A DNA stretch of 64,000 bases from Amycolatopsis coloradensis. GTDB lineage: Bacteria; Actinomycetota; Actinomycetes; Mycobacteriales; Pseudonocardiaceae. Of the stretch, positions 8,601-14,875 are shown in pieces. The DNA lies in assembly GCF_001953865.1 (NCBI RefSeq), contig NZ_MQUQ01000021.1:1-64000 (forward strand), given 5' to 3'. The notes beneath the pieces were generated by a model. The model was given only the letters and a program-made list of their open reading frames with translations, was not told the origin of the DNA and searched no databases. Position numbers and translations under genes: made by a program. Position 1 is the stretch's first letter. Each line of letters begins with the position of its first letter.

Positions 8601-9049
8601 ACGTCCAAACTAGGCGGCGTGTAGGTGTCCCACTCGGGCACCGGTTCGCCGACGAGCGAGGCGCCGAGCCGGTCGAGATAGAAGTGCCAGCCCTTGGCGA
8701 TGTCGGAGGTGTCCCACTCGGGCTTGGGCATCCGGTGCACGAACTCGAGCACCGTTCCCGTGCCGTGCGAGGTCAACGTCAGCTCCACCCGCCAGGTCGG
8801 CTCCTCGGTGTTGTGCAGATCCACCACCAGCCGTTTCGGCGGATCGCATTCGCGGATGACGGCAGGCCCCGGTTCGGACCCCTCCTCCGCGGTCATCAGC
8901 AGCATGATCGTGTTGCCGACCCCGGCCTCGCCCGTCCAGGTGCCGATCCAGCGGGCCGTGCGCTCGGATTCCGTGAGTGCCGACCAGACGTCTTCGATCG
9001 TGTCCGGGTACTCGCGCCGGAGTTCGAGCCGGGTTTCATCCTTGTCCAT
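8597..9049 (-). CDS. SRPBCC/AHSA1-domain protein
   Basis: 150 residues. RREYPDTIEDVWSALTESERTARWIG style text (RREYPDTIEDVWSAL, then ARWIGTW) and the C-terminal KGWHFYLDRLGASL helix are hallmarks of the START-like AHSA1 family, which binds hydrophobic ligands in a helix-grip pocket. In actinobacteria these genes are often paired with ArsR regulators. The ATG at 9049 lies where transcription should begin from the promoter at 9057-9085, so the message is probably leaderless. First gene of the SRPBCC-SDR operon. Confidence 0.85.
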   Translation of the reverse strand: MDKDETRLELRREYPDTIEDVWSALTESERTARWIGTWTGEAGVGNTIMLLMTAEEGSEPGPAVIRECDPPKRLVVDLHNTEEPTWRVELTLTSHGTGTVLEFVHRMPKPEWDTSDIAKGWHFYLDRLGASLVGEPVPEWDTYTPPSLDV

Positions 9050-9056
9050 GACGCGA

Positions 9057-9085
9057 AGATAACCATAGGCTTAATTAAGCGTCAA
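9057..9085 (-). promoter_or_regulatory. Sigma-70-like promoter with palindromic operator in the spacer
   Basis: On the minus strand TTGACG (9085-9080) and TTATCT (9062-9057) are separated by 17 bases. The perfect 12-bp palindrome GCTTAATTAAGC (9069-9080) lies in the spacer and overlaps the last base of the -35 box, where a repressor would block polymerase. The predicted start point falls at or next to the ATG at 9049, giving a leaderless SRPBCC-SDR transcript. Confidence 0.6.
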
Positions 9086-9094
9086 CTTATTCGT

Positions 9095-9478
9095 TGGTCG
9101 GAATCCGTCGGCCGGGGAGTCCGCCCGGCAAGGCGCTCGTGCGCCGGCGCGGCGCCGTCCGCGCGGATCCAGACGTGCTCGACCTTGACGCCACGCGAGA
9201 GAATCGGCGCCACTCCGGCCGCGGTCGGTCACTGCGTCGAGGACCTCGAGTCCGAACAGGGCCGCGTCGACGCCACCGCGGATCTCCGTCCGCACACGGT
9301 CGGCCAGGAAGTCTCCACGAGGCACGAAAACCTCCGCCTCCGCGTGCGTGCCGGGCGCGGTCGCGGGCCGATCCCGCAAGCCGATCACGGCGCCGACCGG
9401 GTGACCCCGGCCGCCGCCACCTTCACCCGCACCTGGCCGGTTCCCGGGACGGGCACCGGGATCTCGGCGAACGTATGG
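9095..9478 (-). pseudogene. Remnant of an NADPH:quinone oxidoreductase gene
   Basis: Three minus-strand frames carry pieces of the medium-chain quinone oxidoreductase family in the right order. About 9400-9475: FAEIPVPVPGTGQVRVKVAAAGV, i.e. the EIPVPVPG and VRVKVAAAGV N-terminal block. About 9230-9330: AEVFVPRGDFLADRV and GGVDAAL, from the C-terminal half. About 9120-9190: RGVKVEHVWIRADG, from near the end. The start, most of the cofactor domain and the reading frame are lost. The divergent HxlR regulator at 9544 is the usual neighbour of such genes, so the regulator seems to have outlived its target. Confidence 0.6.
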
Positions 9479-9543
9479 GGAGTTACTCTCCATCGGGAAG
9501 TACGCACTTCGAGGTGCCCAACCCACGCGGAGGTACGCGAACC

Positions 9544-9975
9544 GTGGTCACGCGCACGGCACAGGAACGCCGGAACGAGGAGAAGCGGGCCTATGACGCC
9601 TACCTCGCGGCCTGCCCGGCCCGGAAGCTGCTCGACGAGGTCTCGGGCAAATGGGTCAGTCTCGTCCTCGTCGCCCTCGGCGACGGGCCCGAGCGCTACA
9701 GCGATCTCTCCCGCCGGATCGCCGGCGTCAGCCAGAAGATGCTCACGCAGACACTGCGGACCTTGGAGCGGGACGGCCTGCTGACCCGCACCGTCACGCC
9801 GTGCGTGCCGGTCCGCGTGGACTACGAACTGACCGAACTCGGCCGGAGCCTGCTGCGGCTGGTGGCCGGGCTCAAGGACTGGGCGGAGACACGGTTCGAC
9901 GAGGTCGAGTCCGCCAGGGATCGTTACGACGCGCGATCGGCGGCTGTCACCATCGGGTCGGACGGCGCGGGCTAG
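9544..9975 (+). CDS. HxlR-family winged-helix regulator
   Basis: 143 residues from GTG 9544. CPARKLLDEVSGKWVSLVL is the family entry (Cys near the N terminus followed by the GKW helix), and SQKMLTQTLRTLERDGLLTR is the recognition helix and wing. The Cys in the N-terminal helix is where some HxlR proteins sense quinones or electrophiles. An alternative longer frame begins at 9094 but runs over the decayed oxidoreductase. It ends 9 bases before pafB, whose -10-like TAGGGT (9973-9978) overlaps the stop of this gene. Confidence 0.85.
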   Translation: MVTRTAQERRNEEKRAYDAYLAACPARKLLDEVSGKWVSLVLVALGDGPERYSDLSRRIAGVSQKMLTQTLRTLERDGLLTRTVTPCVPVRVDYELTELGRSLLRLVAGLKDWAETRFDEVESARDRYDARSAAVTIGSDGAG

Positions 9976-9984
9976 GGTAGCCGG

Positions 9985-10965
9985 GTGTCCACCGCACGCG
10001 CCGAACGATTGGTCAACCTGGTTCTGGCCCTCCTGTCCACCCGGCAGTACCTCACCGCCGAGCGGATCCGGGGCATCGTGCCCGGGTACGCCGACGCGGC
10101 CAGCGACGAGGCCTACTTCCGCATGTTCGAGCGCGACAAGACGGAACTGCGTGAACTCGGCATCCCGCTGGAGACCGGCCGCAACTCCGCGTTCGACGCG
10201 ATCGACGGCTACCGCATCGCGCGCCGCGACTACGAACTCGGCGAAATCGACCTCGCGCCCGACGAGGCGACCGCGGTGGGTCTCGCCGTCCGGCTGTGGG
10301 ACTCGCCGGAACTGACCGGAGAAGCGCAGGGCGCGCTGGTGAAACTCCGCGCCGCCGGGGTCGAGGTCGACGACCACGCACCCACCGTCGTCGAACCCCG
10401 CGTCCGCGCGGAGCCCGCGTTCGGCCCGCTGCTCGCCGCCGTCCAGGCCGGGCAGGCGGTGCGCTTCGAGTACCGGCGCAGCGGTTCGGCCGAACGCAGG
10501 ATCCGCACCCTCGAACCGTGGGGCGTGGTGTCCTGGCGAGGCCGCTGGTACGTCGTCGGACATGACAGGGACCGTGGCGCGTCCCGGTGTTTCCGGCTCT
10601 CCCGCGTGACCGGGAAGGTCGACGCCTTCGGGGAATTCGGCGTCGTCGAACGCCCGGAAGGGGTCAACCTGCTGCGGATGGTCTCGGCCAGCAGCAGCGA
10701 GGACCCGTCCGCGCCGACCACCGCCAGCGTGTGGGTCGCCGACGGCCGGGCCGCCGGTGTCCGCCGTCGTGGCCGGGTCGTCGGCCGCAGCGACGCCGGG
10801 GGAGAAGAAGGCGACCTCGTGGAGATCGAGCTGTACTACCCCGAATCCGCCGCCGACTGGCTCACCGCCCACGGCCCGGACGTCCTGGTCCTCGAACCCG
10901 AGGTGCTCGCGAAGTCGGTCTTCAGCCGCCTCGAAGCCATCGCTCACGCCGGTGGTGCCCGATGA
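9985..10965 (+). CDS. pafB: WYL-domain transcriptional activator subunit PafB
   Basis: 326 residues. An N-terminal HTH (RAERLVNLVLALLSTRQYLTAERI, in part) is followed by a WYL domain (about 140-230; WGVVSWRGRWYVVGHD contains the W..W..V signature) and a C-terminal WCX extension. With PafC it forms the PafBC activator that switches on the LexA-independent DNA-damage response in mycobacteria. The GTG at 9985 stands 6 bases after TAGGGT, which suggests leaderless transcription and an own promoter now that pafA is remote. It overlaps pafC by 4 bases. Confidence 0.93.
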   Translation: MSTARAERLVNLVLALLSTRQYLTAERIRGIVPGYADAASDEAYFRMFERDKTELRELGIPLETGRNSAFDAIDGYRIARRDYELGEIDLAPDEATAVGLAVRLWDSPELTGEAQGALVKLRAAGVEVDDHAPTVVEPRVRAEPAFGPLLAAVQAGQAVRFEYRRSGSAERRIRTLEPWGVVSWRGRWYVVGHDRDRGASRCFRLSRVTGKVDAFGEFGVVERPEGVNLLRMVSASSSEDPSAPTTASVWVADGRAAGVRRRGRVVGRSDAGGEEGDLVEIELYYPESAADWLTAHGPDVLVLEPEVLAKSVFSRLEAIAHAGGAR

Positions 10966-11939
10966 GCACCACCGGACGGATGCCGCGCCTGCTCGCGCTC
11001 GTGCCGTATCTGCTCGCCCGGCCGGGTATCAAGATCACCGACGCCGCCCACGATTTCGACGTCACGCCCAAGCAGCTGCGCAAGGACCTCGAACTGCTCT
11101 GGATGTGCGGGCTGCCCGGCTACGGCCCCGGCGACCTGATCGACCTCTCCTTCGAGGGCGACACGATCGTCGTCACCCACGACGCCGGCATGAACCGCCC
11201 GCTGCGGCTCACCGGCGGCGAGGCGACCGCCATGCTCGTCGCGTTGCGGGCGCTGGCCGAGACGCCCGGCGTGCTCGACGCCGACGCCGTCCGCCGCGCC
11301 ATCGCGAAGATCGAAGCCGCCGCGGGCCAGGCCCAGCCGTCGGGAATCGTCGTCGGTGGGGGAGTCCGCGAAGGCAAGAAGACCGCTAGTACCCGCGAAG
11401 CCGTCCGGGCCGCGCTCACCGCGAAGCGCGCGTTGCGGATCCGGTACTACACCGCGTCCAAGGATCAGATCACCGAACGCACCGTCGACCCGATGCGGCT
11501 GCTCATCGTCCAGGCGGTCGGCTACCTCGAAGCGTGGTGCCGCCGCGCGGAGGACGTCCGGCTGTTCCGGCTCGACCGCATCGACGAACTCACCGTGCTC
11601 GACGAACCCGCCGTCCCGCCAGCGCACGCGCGGCCGACCGACATCTCCGACGGAGTTTTCCGCCCTCGTCCCGATCAGCAGGAAGCCGTCATCCTCCTCG
11701 ATCCCGACGCACGCTGGGTAGCCGAGTACTACCCTTGCGACGAACTCGACGAGCTCGACGGTGGACGCCTGCGGATCCGGATGCGGTACGCCGACGAGTC
11801 GTGGATGGTCCGGCTGATCCTCGGCTTGGGCGGAGACGCGCAGGTCGAGAGCCCGGTCACGCTCGGAGAGGCAGTTCGTCAGCGGGCGGCCGACGCGCTG
11901 GCGCGGGCTTGTCACCTTGCGTCAACCTACGAGCAGTAG
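10962..11939 (+). CDS. pafC: WYL-domain transcriptional activator subunit PafC
   Basis: 325 residues from ATG 10962, overlapping the pafB stop (ATGA). LLALVPYLLARPGIKITDAA opens the N-terminal HTH; the WYL domain lies at about 150-220 (VQAVGYLEAWCRRAEDVRLFRLDRI region) and is followed by a WCX-type C terminus with DARWVAEYYPCDE. It acts with PafB as a heterodimer in DNA-damage gene activation. Translational coupling should keep the two subunits equal in amount. Confidence 0.93.
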   Translation: MSTTGRMPRLLALVPYLLARPGIKITDAAHDFDVTPKQLRKDLELLWMCGLPGYGPGDLIDLSFEGDTIVVTHDAGMNRPLRLTGGEATAMLVALRALAETPGVLDADAVRRAIAKIEAAAGQAQPSGIVVGGGVREGKKTASTREAVRAALTAKRALRIRYYTASKDQITERTVDPMRLLIVQAVGYLEAWCRRAEDVRLFRLDRIDELTVLDEPAVPPAHARPTDISDGVFRPRPDQQEAVILLDPDARWVAEYYPCDELDELDGGRLRIRMRYADESWMVRLILGLGGDAQVESPVTLGEAVRQRAADALARACHLASTYEQ

Positions 11940-11948
11940 GGTGACGCC

Positions 11949-12158
11949 GTGTCGTACCTGCCGAGCATCGCGCTCGCCGTCGCCGGGCTGCTCGCTCTCT
12001 TTGTTCTGCTCATCAAAGTACGCAGAGTCTTGCGCGTGCTCACCCATACGATGAGCATGGTGGCTACGAACACCCAAAAACGGACAGGGCTCCTTCGCGC
12101 CCGGTCGGCCGCGCTCCGCGTGGCGATCGCGCAACGACGTGGGCCCGAAGACCGGTAA
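11949..12158 (+). CDS. Small conserved membrane protein between pafC and tatA
   Basis: 69 residues from GTG 11949, nine bases after the pafC stop. Residues 5-23 ([19 protein letters not shown]) form one membrane helix, followed by a strongly basic tail with RRVLRVL and a predicted amphipathic stretch. Position and size resemble the short proteins found at this place in related actinomycetes. A link with the Tat translocase encoded next is possible but rests on position only. Confidence 0.65.
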   Translation: MSYLPSIALAVAGLLALFVLLIKVRRVLRVLTHTMSMVATNTQKRTGLLRARSAALRVAIAQRRGPEDR

Positions 12159-12195
12159 CATCTCACTCAGAGACTCGAGAAGGAGGCCGCAAACG

Positions 12196-12531
12196 ATGAA
12201 CGCGCTGCAGCCGTGGCACATCATCATCCTGGTGCTCGTCGTTGTTCTGCTGTTCGGCGCCAAGAGGCTTCCGGACGCCGCGCGGTCCATCGGCAAGTCC
12301 ATGAAGATCTTCAAGGCCGAGACCAAGGACATGGCCGGAGACAAGGACAAGGCCGCCGAGACCGAAGAGGTCGAAACCAAGCAGCTACCGCAGGCCACCA
12401 CGCCCGCGCCCGCCGCCTCGGCCGCGCAGGACAAGCAGGTCGCCGACCTCCAGCGCCAGCTCGACGAACTCAAGAAGCAGCAGGCCACCGCGCCCGCTCC
12501 GGCCGAGCAGGCGCAGAAGAACGTCAGCTGA
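12196..12531 (+). CDS. tatA: Twin-arginine translocase subunit TatA
   Basis: 111 residues; ATG 12196 has an AGGAGG site at 12181-12186. A single N-terminal membrane helix (about 7-21, [17 protein letters not shown]) is followed by the [16 protein letters not shown] hinge and amphipathic helix, diagnostic of TatA/E. A long acidic-basic and Ala/Pro-rich tail with a heptad-like segment ([15 protein letters not shown]) closes the protein. TatA polymerises to form the pore for folded, twin-arginine substrates. It is followed by tatC after a 10-bp hairpin. Confidence 0.95.
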   Translation: MNALQPWHIIILVLVVVLLFGAKRLPDAARSIGKSMKIFKAETKDMAGDKDKAAETEEVETKQLPQATTPAPAASAAQDKQVADLQRQLDELKKQQATAPAPAEQAQKNVS

Positions 12532-12580
12532 GCGGTCTGGCAAGCAGCTTCTAACCAGCTCAGCGGAGCCTGTTCGCGGA

Positions 12581-12608
12581 TGAGCGCGCCGAAGCCACGG
12601 CGCGCTCA
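12581..12608. terminator. 10-bp hairpin between tatA and tatC
   Basis: TGAGCGCGCC (12581-12590) pairs with GGCGCGCTCA (12599-12608) around an 8-base loop. No T run follows. It may be an RNA-stability or partial-termination element that lets TatA exceed TatC, which matches the known excess of TatA over TatC in Tat systems; that role is inference. Confidence 0.4.
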
Positions 12609-12638
12609 CGGTGGACCCTGACTAGAACGGACTGTCCA

Positions 12639-13610
12639 GTGGCGGATTCCGCCTCCGGTGAGGAACGTCGCGGGTCGAAGCGGCGTAAGCGCAGCCGTCG
12701 GACCAATCCCGACGGCACGATGACGCTCATCGAGCACATCTACGAATTCCGGCGCCGTCTGGGCTTCGCGCTGCTCGCCATCCTGGCGGGCGGGATCATC
12801 GGCTTCCTCTGGTTCCAGACCAGGGTGGGGGCGCTCCCGTCGTTGGGCGACATCATGACCGGCCCGTACTGCGGCATCCCGTGGGAGCGCAGGCTCGGAG
12901 CCAAACCGGACGGCCCCTGTCAGCTGCTCCAGACGGTCCCGTTCGAAGCCTTCATGATCCAGCTGAAAGTCGGTATCGCCGCGGGCGCGGTGCTGCTGGC
13001 GCCGCTGTGGCTCTACCAGGTCTGGGCGTTCATCGCGCCCGGTCTCTACTCGAAGGAGCGCAAGTACGCGCTCACCTTCGTCTTCTTCGCGTCGATCCTC
13101 TTCGCCACCGGCGCCGTGCTCGCGTACCTGCTCATCCCGCACGCTCTCGAACTGCTGATGAACTTCGGTGGCGACCAGTTCATCACCGCCCTCACCGGTG
13201 ACAAGTACATCTCGTTCATCCTGTCACTGCTGCTGATCTTCGGCGTCAGCTTCGAACTCCCGCTGTTCGTGGTGATGCTGAACCGCGTCGGCGTCCTGAA
13301 GTACCAGACGCTGAAGAAGTGGCGCCGCGGCCTGATCATGGTCGTGTTTGTCTTCGCCGCGTTCGCCACACCCGGCTCCGACCCGTTCTCGATGATCGCG
13401 CTGGCCGGCGCACTCGTGGTGCTCCTGGAGCTGTCCATCCAGATCGCGCGCTTCCACGATCGCAAGCTCGACAAGGACCGCGGCACCGAGGGCTGGGACA
13501 AGCTCGACGACGACGAGGCCGCGCCGTTCGACTACACGCCGAGCACGATCGACGACGAGCCCTCGGCCACCACCGGTGGCAAGCGGACCAGCACCGACGA
13601 CGTCACCTGA
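12639..13610 (+). CDS. tatC: Sec-independent (Tat) translocase subunit TatC
   Basis: 323 residues from GTG 12639. Six membrane helices are visible between about 45 and 275. MTLIEHIYEFRRRL (about 28-41) is the conserved cytosolic signal-binding N terminus, and PFEAFMIQLKVG and FGVSFELPLFVVML are typical TatC blocks. It recognises twin-arginine signal peptides and recruits TatA. The C-terminal tail of about 50 residues is acidic and specific to actinobacteria. No tatB is seen here. Confidence 0.95.
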   Translation: MADSASGEERRGSKRRKRSRRTNPDGTMTLIEHIYEFRRRLGFALLAILAGGIIGFLWFQTRVGALPSLGDIMTGPYCGIPWERRLGAKPDGPCQLLQTVPFEAFMIQLKVGIAAGAVLLAPLWLYQVWAFIAPGLYSKERKYALTFVFFASILFATGAVLAYLLIPHALELLMNFGGDQFITALTGDKYISFILSLLLIFGVSFELPLFVVMLNRVGVLKYQTLKKWRRGLIMVVFVFAAFATPGSDPFSMIALAGALVVLLELSIQIARFHDRKLDKDRGTEGWDKLDDDEAAPFDYTPSTIDDEPSATTGGKRTSTDDVT

Positions 13611-13617
13611 GCCCGGG

Positions 13618-14493
13618 ATGCACGCGGCACTGGCCGTCCACCCCGCGTCCGGTAACGGGGCCGCGGGACGGCTGATGGAGTCGGTCGCGGCGCGGCTGCG
13701 GCCCGTCGTGGACCGGCTCGACGTCCTCGCCGCCAACACGGTCGAGGAATCCCGAGCACTGATGACCGACTCGCGCGCGGCCGGGCTGGACGTCCTCGTC
13801 GTCCTCGGCGGTGACGGCGCGGCACACCAAGGCGTCCAGTTCTGCGCCGAATCGGGGGTCGCCCTCGGCCTCGTCCCGGCGGGCACCGGCAACGACTTCG
13901 CCAGGGCTCTCGGCATTCCGGAGAGCCCGCACGCGGCCGTCGACCTCGTCGCCAGGCAGCTCGCGAAGGGGAAAAGGCGGAGGATCGACCTCGGCCGGGC
14001 CGGTGGCGAATGGTTCGCCACCGTTCTGTGCTCCGGCTTCGACGCCCTGGTCACCGAACGCGCCAACCGGCTGACTTGGCCTCGCGGACCGCGCCGCTAC
14101 GACGTCGCGATCCTGGCCGAACTCGCCGCTTTCCGGCCCCGGCCGGTGGTGCTTCGCACCGACGTCGAGACGCTCGAACTCGACGCCACCATGATCGCCG
14201 TGGGCAACACCCCGTGCTACGGCGGCGGCATGCGGATCTGCCCGGGAGCCGACCCGGAAGACGGTTTGTTCGACGTCACCGTCGTGGGGAACGCGACCCG
14301 GCGTGACCTCCTCCGGATGCTGCCCGGCGTCCGCTCCGGCGGTCACCTCGCGCATCCGGCGGTGCGGACCCTCAAAGCCGCCCGGATCCACCTCGCGGGC
14401 AGCGACCTGCCCGTCTACGCCGACGGCGAACCGCTGGGCAGGCCGCCGGTCGACATCACCTGCGTCCCCGGAGCGCTCACCGTCCTCGGCTGA
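13618..14493 (+). CDS. Diacylglycerol kinase-family lipid kinase
   Basis: 291 residues from ATG 13618, seven bases after tatC. VVLGGDGAAHQ (about 62-72) and VPAGTGNDFARALGI are the nucleotide-binding and active-site motifs of the DAGK/sphingosine kinase/YegS fold; YADGEPLGRPPV near the end completes it. It phosphorylates a lipid at the membrane, substrate unproven. Its place between tatC and helY is common in actinobacteria. The window thus has two DAGK-type kinases, the other fused to PAP2 at 2508-4016. Confidence 0.88.
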   Translation: MHAALAVHPASGNGAAGRLMESVAARLRPVVDRLDVLAANTVEESRALMTDSRAAGLDVLVVLGGDGAAHQGVQFCAESGVALGLVPAGTGNDFARALGIPESPHAAVDLVARQLAKGKRRRIDLGRAGGEWFATVLCSGFDALVTERANRLTWPRGPRRYDVAILAELAAFRPRPVVLRTDVETLELDATMIAVGNTPCYGGGMRICPGADPEDGLFDVTVVGNATRRDLLRMLPGVRSGGHLAHPAVRTLKAARIHLAGSDLPVYADGEPLGRPPVDITCVPGALTVLG

Positions 14494-14812
14494 GCCCGGC
14501 GTAGCCGCCCGCGCGCCATACCTGGCCCCGGAACGTCGCGGCCGCCATCAAAGCGCCGCGCGGAAAGAAAGTGCCGTCGCGGCGATGACAGAACCAGCCC
14601 TGCCGCCAGTACGCGAGCGCGTCCGGGATGCCGCGGCGGATCCTGGCGTTGCGCCGCAACCGGAGCACGAACAACACGGCGAAGAGCGCGACCAGCGCGA
14701 ACGCGCCGAACGGGAAGATCGCCGCCTCGGCGCACCCGCCCGCGGTCACCGACACGCCGCGATGCGCCGTCACGGCGTAGACCACGCCGTCACCCGCGGG
14801 GACGGCCGTCAT
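14477..14812 (-). CDS. Small membrane protein, unknown function
   Basis: 111 residues. One clear membrane helix (about 35-52, FGAFALVALFAVLFVLRLRR) separates a short outer part with Cys27 from a cytosolic part rich in Trp, Arg and Gly. The C-terminal end overlaps the lipid kinase gene by 17 bases on the opposite strand, and its start faces helY. I do not recognise a family. It is accepted as real because it fills a gap and has a sensible helix and start, but confidence is moderate. Confidence 0.55.
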   Translation of the reverse strand: MTAVPAGDGVVYAVTAHRGVSVTAGGCAEAAIFPFGAFALVALFAVLFVLRLRRNARIRRGIPDALAYWRQGWFCHRRDGTFFPRGALMAAATFRGQVWRAGGYAGLSRGR

Positions 14813-14875
14813 CGACCGTTCCCGGGATCGTCACACCGAGTGCGAACTGTCGGTGGGGTATGGAACCCTGACGAA

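Noticed and set aside
14303-14875. 191-residue N-terminal extension of HelY
   Set aside because: It overlaps the lipid kinase in another frame and the small membrane protein, with no helicase similarity; HelY begins at GTG 14876.
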